The position numbers and the translations under genes were made by a program. A DNA stretch of 5,555 nucleotides from Bacilli bacterium (GTDB lineage: Bacteria; Bacillota_I; Bacilli_A; RF39; UBA660). The notes below the pieces were generated by a model. That model saw only the letters and a program-made list of their open reading frames with translations. It was not told where the DNA came from and ran no database searches. Each line of letters starts with the position of its first letter. Positions within the stretch are counted from its first letter, which is position 1. This document shows, one piece after another, positions 1-4,610 of this stretch. The DNA is taken from contig JAFUBK010000012.1 of NCBI GenBank assembly GCA_017460245.1, positions 1 through 5,555 of the forward strand. Reading direction: 5' to 3'.

Positions 1-1
1 T

Positions 2-460
2 ATAAATAATTTAGAAAATAAACACTATGAGGTTTTGTTAATAACTGGTAAAGGTAGTTATGAAGAAGTTATTCAAAACAGATTTCCTTCGAATGTTAAA
101 ATTTTGCCTTTTTATGAAGGTCTTAGTAAAATTATGAAAAGAACGGATTTGATGGTATCTAGAGCTGGCGCGTCTACTTTAAGTGAAATTATTGCTTTAG
201 AGATACCAACTATTTTGATTCCATCTCCATATGTAGCTAATAACCACCAATATGTTAATGCTTTAGATTTGATTAAAAATGACGCGGCTATTATGATTGA
301 AGAGAAAGATTTAAAAGATGATATTTTGATTAAAACTATTGATAGTGTAATTGATGATTCAGTTAAATTACATAATTTGAGGCAAAATTTAAAAAAATTA
401 CGTTTAGAAGATAGTGCGCTTAAGATTTATAGTGAACTTAAAAGGATTAGTAATGATTAA
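2..460 (+). CDS. murG: MurG, UDP-GlcNAc:lipid I GlcNAc transferase (C-terminal part)
   Basis: This is the C-terminal part of the glycosyltransferase that adds GlcNAc from UDP-GlcNAc to lipid I, giving lipid II at the inner face of the membrane. The frame is open from base 2, so the gene starts upstream; 152 residues are visible, against about 355-365 for the family. The visible part is the C-terminal Rossmann-type domain that binds the sugar nucleotide. Seen directly: SRAGASTLSEI (158-190), with the Glu at 185-187 matching the family residue that contacts the UDP ribose, then IPTILIPSPYVANNHQ ending at 250, matching the conserved PSPYV.NNHQ loop near the donor sugar. The TTG at 35 is an internal Leu codon, not a start. 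The stop overlaps the start of murB, so the two are probably co-transcribed and translationally coupled. No frameshift or missing key residue is seen in this part. Confidence 0.95.
   Translation: MNNLENKHYEVLLITGKGSYEEVIQNRFPSNVKILPFYEGLSKIMKRTDLMVSRAGASTLSEIIALEIPTILIPSPYVANNHQYVNALDLIKNDAAIMIEEKDLKDDILIKTIDSVIDDSVKLHNLRQNLKKLRLEDSALKIYSELKRISND
441..446 (+). promoter_or_regulatory. murB ribosome binding site inside murG
   Basis: AAAGGA lies six bases before the ATG at 453, inside the last codons of murG. It supports 453 as the murB start over the upstream GTG at 414, which would extend the overlap with murG to 47 bases and add residues that do not resemble a MurB N-terminus. Confidence 0.7.
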
Positions 461-1292
461 TGCTGATATGCGTAAGTTTACAACGTATAGATTGAAAGGC
501 ATAATTAAAGAAGTTGTGTATCCTAAAAATACTTTAGAGCTTACTGATGTTTTAAAAAAATTAAAAGGTCAAAAACATATGGTTTTAGGAAATGGCTCTA
601 ATGTTGTTTTTACTTCTGATTATGATGGGACTATTATAAAACTTGATCATTTCGATGAGTTTTTAGTTAATGATGATGAAGTTACAGTAGGTGCCGGATA
701 TAGCTTAATTAAATTAGCCTTAAAAACAGCTAATATGGGTTTATCTGGTTTAGAGTTTGCTTCAGGCATTCCGGGTACTGTTGGCGGTAGTGTTTATGGT
801 AATGCTGGAGCTTATAAAAAAGATATGGCTAGTGTCATAAAAGAAGTTACTATTTTAAATAGTGATTTAAAAGTTCAAACTTTGTCTTTAGAACAAATGG
901 CTTTTGGTTATCGAAAAAGCATTTTACAAGAAAATAATTTTATATGTTTAAAAGCTATATTTAAATTAGAACATAAAAATAGAAAAGAAATATTAGATGT
1001 TATTAAAAAGCGAAAAGAAAAGCGCAAAATTTCACAACCGCTAGAGTATCCTTCAGCTGGTTCTGTTTTTCGAAATCCCGATGGTGATTATGCTGGGAGG
1101 ATTATTGAACAGTTAGGTTTTAAAGGTAAAAATGTTGGTGATGCATTTGTGTCTTTAAAACATGCTAATTTTATTATTAATAAGGGAAATGCTTGCGGAA
1201 AAGATATTGAAACTTTAGTTAACTTAATTAAAAAAGAAGCATTTAAAAAGTATAATATCAATTTAGTGACTGAACAAGAATTCATAGAATAA
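453..1292 (+). CDS. murB: MurB, UDP-N-acetylenolpyruvoylglucosamine reductase (type II)
   Basis: MurB is the cytoplasmic FAD enzyme that reduces UDP-GlcNAc-enolpyruvate with NADPH to UDP-MurNAc, the second committed step of peptidoglycan precursor synthesis. The 279-residue product is near full length for the shorter type II form found in Firmicutes. Motifs seen: NADMRKFTTYRL at the N-terminus; FAD-binding LGNGSNVV (45-52); SGLEFASGIPGTVGGSVYGN (98-117); FGYRKS with R154 as the likely substrate/catalytic Arg; PSAGSVFRNP with S204 as the likely proton-donor Ser; AGRIIEQLGFKG (214-225); VSLKHANFIIN (233-243); and LVTEQEF near the end, with E274 as the likely catalytic Glu. All three expected catalytic residues are present. 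The start is set by the ribosome binding site at 441-446; an in-frame ATG at 468 is a less likely alternative. The gene overlaps murG by 8 bases, and divIB follows 12 bases after it, so all three look like one operon. Confidence 0.96.
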   Translation: MINADMRKFTTYRLKGIIKEVVYPKNTLELTDVLKKLKGQKHMVLGNGSNVVFTSDYDGTIIKLDHFDEFLVNDDEVTVGAGYSLIKLALKTANMGLSGLEFASGIPGTVGGSVYGNAGAYKKDMASVIKEVTILNSDLKVQTLSLEQMAFGYRKSILQENNFICLKAIFKLEHKNRKEILDVIKKRKEKRKISQPLEYPSAGSVFRNPDGDYAGRIIEQLGFKGKNVGDAFVSLKHANFIINKGNACGKDIETLVNLIKKEAFKKYNINLVTEQEFIE

Positions 1293-1304
1293 AAAGGTGA
1301 TTTT

Positions 1305-1979
1305 ATGGCAAAGAAAAAAGTAAAAAAAAGAAAGTTAAAATTTAAAAGTTTTTTAAGATTTATTATATTTTTAGCTTTAATAAGTTTATTTGTTATGTAT
1401 TTATATAATACTAAAATAAATAGCATTGTAGTTAAGGGAAATAGTTTATATTCCGACTGGGAGATAATAAAGTTAGCTGGTCTTGATAAGCGCCCTAGTA
1501 CTATGAAAATGTTTTCTAGCCAGATATCTAATAAATTGGAGGATACGCCTTATATTAACAAAGCTAAAGTAAAAAAAGAATGGTTTACGGAAGTTACTAT
1601 AGAAGTAGAAGAAAATTTACCTTTGTTTTATTATGTTCCTAATAGTAAAACGGTTTTGTCTAACGGTACTGAAGTAGAGGATAATTTTCCGGTTCCAACT
1701 TTGATAAATTATGTGCCAAATAAGATTTATGCGGAATTTTTAAAAGAAATGAATGATACTGATTATGGTATTGTTAAAAGAATGTCAGAAATAAAATATG
1801 ACCCTAATGATGTTGATGAGGAAAGATTTTTGATAACGATGAATGATGGTAATTATGTTTATCTTACGTTGAACAAATTTAATAAGATTAATCATTATTT
1901 AGAAATTATTAAAGAATTTGATAATAAAAAAGGGATTTTATATTTAGATTCTGGTGAATACTTTAAGGTTTTTGAATAG
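1305..1979 (+). CDS. divIB: DivIB/FtsQ-type cell division membrane protein
   Basis: This is a bitopic divisome protein which, in the family, forms a complex with FtsL and DivIC and links the Z-ring to septal peptidoglycan synthesis. The 224 residues have the expected layout: a very basic cytoplasmic tail (residues 1-18, MAKKKVKKRKLKFK), one membrane segment (about 19-34, FIIFLALISLFVMYLY), a POTRA domain from about 37 to 104 (starting INSIVVKGNSLYSDWEIIKLAGL, with KVKKEWFTEVTIEVEENLP near its end) and an extracellular beta domain to the C-terminus. It is shorter than Bacillus DivIB (about 260 residues); the shortfall probably reflects a missing C-terminal gamma tail. A strong AAAGGTGA site (1293-1300) precedes the ATG by four bases. 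The place after murB and before ftsA is typical of Firmicutes division/cell-wall clusters. Sequence conservation in this family is low, so the call rests on topology, the POTRA pattern and context. Confidence 0.88.
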   Translation: MAKKKVKKRKLKFKSFLRFIIFLALISLFVMYLYNTKINSIVVKGNSLYSDWEIIKLAGLDKRPSTMKMFSSQISNKLEDTPYINKAKVKKEWFTEVTIEVEENLPLFYYVPNSKTVLSNGTEVEDNFPVPTLINYVPNKIYAEFLKEMNDTDYGIVKRMSEIKYDPNDVDEERFLITMNDGNYVYLTLNKFNKINHYLEIIKEFDNKKGILYLDSGEYFKVFE

Positions 1980-1984
1980 ATTTG

Positions 1985-2014
1985 ACTGAAAATGTAATTT
2001 TTCAGTTTTTTTTT
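1985..2014 (+). terminator. Weak intrinsic terminator after divIB
   Basis: ACTGAAAA (1985-1992) pairs perfectly with TTTTCAGT (1999-2006) around a six-base loop, and nine Ts follow (2006-2014, the first shared with the stem). The stem has only two G-C pairs, so termination is probably partial. It lies six bases after the divIB stop and just before a promoter, which fits the end of the murG-murB-divIB transcript with possible read-through into ftsA. Confidence 0.72.
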
Positions 2015-2020
2015 AAATTT

Positions 2021-2060
2021 TTGACATTTACTTTGCATTTTGTGAAAAATATAGTATAAT
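2021..2060 (+). promoter_or_regulatory. ftsA promoter
   Basis: A perfect -10 box TATAAT is at 2055-2060. At the ideal 17-base spacing lies TTTGCA (2032-2037), a 4/6 match to the -35 consensus. A perfect TTGACA at 2021-2026 is 28 bases from the same -10, too far to pair with it under normal sigma-A geometry, and only poor A-rich -10 candidates lie nearer to it. Transcription would begin near 2067, giving a 5' leader of about 18 bases before the ftsA start at 2085, with the AGGAGA ribosome binding site at 2072-2077. Confidence 0.72.
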
Positions 2061-2084
2061 TAAACTATTGTAGGAGATGATGGT

Positions 2085-3326
2085 ATGGAGCATGTTTATT
2101 CCAGCGTAGATATTGGCAGTGATTCTATAAAAATTGTTGTTTGTGAATTATGCCGTAATCGTTTGAATTTACTTGCTGCAACGTCTGTAGAATCAAAAGG
2201 CATTAAAAAAGATTTGATTACAAATCCTAATGCTGTAATTGAAAGTATAAAAAATGCCCTACAAGAAGTAGAGGATATGCTTGGGGTTAAAATTAATAAA
2301 GCTATTGCCTCTATACCTAGTTTTCAAATAGAATATAAGATTATCAAAGGAGAGACAGAGGTTATAGACGATACTATAAGCTATGAAGATATTAGTAATG
2401 TTTATAAACAAGGAATTAAAAGTGGATTACCAGCTAATATGGAATTTGTAAATTTAGTTCCAATTGATTTTAAAATTAATGATAGAACTATAATGAAAGA
2501 TCCTAAAGGCTTTCCTGGATCTAAACTATTTGGAAGAGCGATGATGATATCTTCACCGCAAAAAAATGTTTATTCAGTAGCTAGTGTACTTGAAAGCATT
2601 GGTGTTGAAATAGCTGATATTTCAGTTACTAGTATTGGAGACATTTATGCTTTTAAGAATAAAGACATCGACGAAAAAATAGGTGCTATTATCAATATTG
2701 GTAGTGATATTACAACTGTAAGTTTATATAATAAGGCTATTCCTGTTAATACTAAAATTGTTAATATGGGTAGTGAAGATATTGATAACGACATTGCTTA
2801 TATGTATAATATTGAACCTGAAGAAGCTAAGAAAATTAAAGAAAAATTTGCTTTAGCTGACAAAAAATATGCGAATAAAAAAGATACATATGAAACTATT
2901 AATAACGATAGTATAAAGATTAAAATTAATCAATTAGAAGTATCTGAAATTGTTATGGCAAGAATAGAAGAAATATTTTCTTTAGCAAAAAATGAGTTAA
3001 AACTCTTAACAAATAGAGAAATTCAGTATATAATAATAACAGGTGGGGGTAGTAATGCTTTAAATATTGAAGATACTGCTCAGAATATTTTTGGGGTAAA
3101 TTCATTTGTTGGTAAAATAAAAATGGTAGGTGTACGAAACAATAAGTATTCAACTGCTTTAGGTAATTTGATTTATTTTATCAATAACTTGAAATTAAAA
3201 GGCGAAGATTACACAATGCTTAGTGATGATGATATGGAAATGATTTCATCACCAAATAAACACTTTATAAATACATCAAACGATACAATGCTAGGAAAGG
3301 TATTTGGATACTTTTTTGGCGAATAG
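2085..3326 (+). CDS. ftsA: FtsA, actin-like membrane tether of the Z-ring
   Basis: FtsA is an actin/Hsp70-fold ATP-binding protein that polymerises under the membrane, holds FtsZ filaments there and recruits later divisome proteins. The 413-residue length is typical. Seen: the phosphate-1 loop SSVDIGSDSIKIVV (6-19); a segment fitting the FtsA-specific 1C/SHS2 subdomain at about 84-165; the phosphate-2 region IINIGSDITTVSLY (202-215); the adenosine motif YIIITGGGSNALNIED (315-330); and a C-terminal amphipathic membrane-targeting helix, MLGKVFGYFFG (402-412), after a short polar linker. One odd point is that the usual Asp of phosphate-2 is Asn (N204). AGGAGA at 2072-2077 lies seven bases before the ATG. 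Two ATGs at 2077 and 2080 are in another frame and are not the start. The gene has its own promoter, and ftsZ follows after 11 bases, so the pair is co-expressed. Confidence 0.96.
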   Translation: MEHVYSSVDIGSDSIKIVVCELCRNRLNLLAATSVESKGIKKDLITNPNAVIESIKNALQEVEDMLGVKINKAIASIPSFQIEYKIIKGETEVIDDTISYEDISNVYKQGIKSGLPANMEFVNLVPIDFKINDRTIMKDPKGFPGSKLFGRAMMISSPQKNVYSVASVLESIGVEIADISVTSIGDIYAFKNKDIDEKIGAIINIGSDITTVSLYNKAIPVNTKIVNMGSEDIDNDIAYMYNIEPEEAKKIKEKFALADKKYANKKDTYETINNDSIKIKINQLEVSEIVMARIEEIFSLAKNELKLLTNREIQYIIITGGGSNALNIEDTAQNIFGVNSFVGKIKMVGVRNNKYSTALGNLIYFINNLKLKGEDYTMLSDDDMEMISSPNKHFINTSNDTMLGKVFGYFFGE

Positions 3327-3330
3327 GAGG
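3325..3330 (+). promoter_or_regulatory. ftsZ ribosome binding site overlapping the ftsA stop
   Basis: A perfect AGGAGG begins within the TAG stop codon of ftsA (3324-3326) and lies seven bases before the ftsZ ATG. A ribosome finishing ftsA would sit on this site, which favours coupled and strong ftsZ translation. This is among the strongest sites in the window, as expected for an abundant protein. Confidence 0.85.
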
Positions 3331-3337
3331 ATTATTA

Positions 3338-4396
3338 ATGTTTGGATTAGAAATGGATCAACTAGCAAAAATTAAAGTTATTGGTATTGGTGGCGGAGGA
3401 AACAACGCTGTTAATCGAATGATTGAATCAGGTGTACAAGCAGTAGATTTTATTGTGGCAAATACTGATTCCCAAGTTCTAAACAATTCTTTGGCTGAAA
3501 CTAAAATTCAAATGGGAGTACAACTTACTAATGGACTTGGTGCGGGAGCAAACCCTCAAATAGGTAAAGAAGCAGCACTTGAGTCTAAAAATGAAATAGA
3601 AGAAGCTATTAAAGATGCTGATATGGTATTTATCACTTGTGGTATGGGTGGTGGAACTGGTACGGGAGCAGCTCCCGTTGTGGCAGATATTGCGCAAAGT
3701 GCTGGAGCTTTAACCGTTGGTATTGTTACTAAACCATTCTCATTTGAAGGTAAAAAAAGAATGCAACAAGCCTTAGAAGGAATTGCGGAATTACAAAAAC
3801 ATGTTGACACTTTAATTGTTGTACCTAAAGATAGATTAAGAGAAATTATTGATAAGTCAACATCACTTTTAGATTCATTTAAAGAAGTTGACAACGTTTT
3901 AAGACGTGGGGTTCAATCTATTTCAGATTTAATTGCTGTAGCTGGACTTATTAATTTGGATTTTGCTGATGTTAAGGCAGTTATGGAAAAACGAGGAAAT
4001 GCTTTAATTGGTATTGGTGCTGGTGTTGGTGAAGATAGAGCAATTGAAGCTGCTAATCAAGCAGTATTAAGCCCACTATTAGAAACTAGTATTGATGGGG
4101 CAACTGATGCAATTATTAATGTTACTGGTGGACCTAACTTAACTTTATTCGAAGTTGAAGAAGCTGTTGAAGCTATTAGAAAGTCTGCTAATACAGATAT
4201 TAATACAATATTTGGTGCGGTTATCAATGAAAACTTTACTGATGAAATCATTGTTACGGTTATTGCGACAGGTTTTGATGATGATCAAAAAGAACTTCCT
4301 GGTCATGCAAGTAGAGAAAGTGCTGAAGCAACTTTGCCTGATCATGATGATAGTGATAATGTTATACCGGCATTTTTGAGAAGAAGAAGTATATAA
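3338..4396 (+). CDS. ftsZ: FtsZ, tubulin-like GTPase of the division ring
   Basis: FtsZ polymerises with GTP at mid-cell into the Z-ring that organises septum formation. The 352-residue protein shows the full family pattern: the T1 loop GIGGGGNNAVNRM (16-28); the tubulin signature GMGGGTGTGAAPV (102-114); FEGKKR with E137 and R141 near the nucleotide; F181 and D185 of the guanine pocket (SFKEVDNVL); and the synergy loop T7 NLDFADVK (206-213), with D208 and D211 that complete the GTPase site of the next subunit. The globular part ends near residue 312 (VIATGF). A short acidic linker (about 313-341) leads to the conserved tail DNVIPAFLRRRSI, which binds FtsA. The family PND motif in loop T6 reads PKD here (K164). 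The stop is TAA followed directly by a second TAA. The gene is the second of an ftsA-ftsZ unit. No dedicated terminator follows it; the next one is in the proS T-box leader. Confidence 0.99.
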   Translation: MFGLEMDQLAKIKVIGIGGGGNNAVNRMIESGVQAVDFIVANTDSQVLNNSLAETKIQMGVQLTNGLGAGANPQIGKEAALESKNEIEEAIKDADMVFITCGMGGGTGTGAAPVVADIAQSAGALTVGIVTKPFSFEGKKRMQQALEGIAELQKHVDTLIVVPKDRLREIIDKSTSLLDSFKEVDNVLRRGVQSISDLIAVAGLINLDFADVKAVMEKRGNALIGIGAGVGEDRAIEAANQAVLSPLLETSIDGATDAIINVTGGPNLTLFEVEEAVEAIRKSANTDINTIFGAVINENFTDEIIVTVIATGFDDDQKELPGHASRESAEATLPDHDDSDNVIPAFLRRRSI

Positions 4397-4397
4397 T
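4369..4397 (+). promoter_or_regulatory. Candidate promoter for the proS leader inside the ftsZ 3' end
   Basis: A perfect TATAAT at 4392-4397 overlaps the ftsZ stop codon. It would start transcription near 4404, two bases before the first paired base of T-box Stem I, which is where such leaders usually begin. The region 17 bases upstream (GGCATT, 4369-4374) is a poor -35 match and no TG extension is present. In such A+T-rich DNA a TATAAT can arise by chance, so this is a moderate call resting mainly on position. Confidence 0.5.
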
Positions 4398-4546
4398 AAA
4401 ACGATAATAAAGGAATGTTAAATAAATTATTATATAAAGTGATTTTGGGATAGTGTGAACCAAATTATGATATTATTTAGCTCCTACCTTTGTTTGTGAA
4501 ATGAAAACATTTCCGGGTAAAACCGTTATCTATAATTAAGTAAATT

Positions 4547-4575
4547 AAGGATGGTACCGTGCTTAAGCACTCCTT
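4547..4575 (+). promoter_or_regulatory. T-box antiterminator
   Basis: AAGGA (4547-4551) pairs with TCCTT (4571-4575), and GTGC (4559-4562) pairs with GCAC (4567-4570) closed by a TTAA loop. Between the helices on the 5' side is the seven-base bulge TGGTACC (4552-4558), whose first four bases would pair with the free end of uncharged tRNA. This is the canonical form of the element. Its 5' strand is also needed by the terminator, so the two cannot coexist. Confidence 0.93.
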
Positions 4576-4591
4576 TGGGGCCGTCTTTTTT
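4547..4591 (+). terminator. T-box conditional intrinsic terminator
   Basis: The strand 4547-4558 (AAGGATGGTACC) can pair with 4577-4588 (GGGGCCGTCTTT plus one T), with four G-C and C-G pairs in the core region around GG/CC and CC/GG, a few G-U pairs and one A-G mismatch at 4556/4579. The GTGC/GCAC hairpin stays inside the loop. Six Ts follow at 4586-4591. It forms when the antiterminator is not stabilised, that is when tRNA-Pro is charged, and stops transcription before proS. It is also the first terminator after ftsZ. Confidence 0.88.
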
Positions 4592-4610
4592 ATTATAAGG
4601 AGGAATATTT

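Larger units (their letters stand above)
4406..4591 (+). promoter_or_regulatory. T-box riboswitch leader, tRNA-Pro specific, controlling proS
   Basis: T-box leaders bind a matching tRNA and let transcription continue only when it is uncharged. Stem I: the base pairs 4406-4413 with 4487-4494 (one G-U pair) and the middle helix pairs 4417-4425 with 4473-4481. Between them, on the 3' side, is the loop TCCTA (4482-4486), placing the proline codon CCU (4483-4485) followed by A, as expected for a specifier. The apex pairs 4444-4448 (TTTGG) with 4460-4464 (CCAAA) around GATAGTGTGAA, which resembles the conserved distal loop that contacts the tRNA elbow. Downstream are a hairpin (4498-4503 with 4508-4513, AAAA loop) and a small one (4514-4516 with 4523-4525). 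The T-box proper follows at 4547-4560 (AAGGATGGTACCGT). TGGT (4552-4555) would pair with an ACCA tRNA end, consistent with an A discriminator base as in tRNA-Pro of E. coli. Specifier and downstream gene agree, which is strong support. Confidence 0.95.

Noticed and set aside
414..452. Upstream GTG start for murB
   Set aside because: It would overlap murG by 47 bases and add residues unlike MurB; the ATG at 453 has a well-placed ribosome binding site.
1088..1426. Minus-strand open frame of 112 codons across murB and divIB
   Set aside because: It lies wholly opposite two well-supported genes, is rich in Phe, Leu, Ile and Lys as expected from A+T-rich antisense DNA, and shows no recognisable motif.
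3479..4345. Several minus-strand open frames (64-112 codons) opposite ftsZ
   Set aside because: They are shadows of the biased ftsZ codon use, rich in Ser, Ile and Thr, with no family resemblance or gene-like context.
4155..4379. Plus-strand 74-codon frame inside the ftsZ 3' part
   Set aside because: It is out of frame with ftsZ and a Leu/Lys-rich shadow of it; the ftsZ frame with its conserved tail is clearly the coding one.
4397..4610. Possible small protein gene in the gap between ftsZ and proS
   Set aside because: Conserved RNA structure explains nearly all of this stretch, and I see no start with a ribosome binding site other than that of proS.
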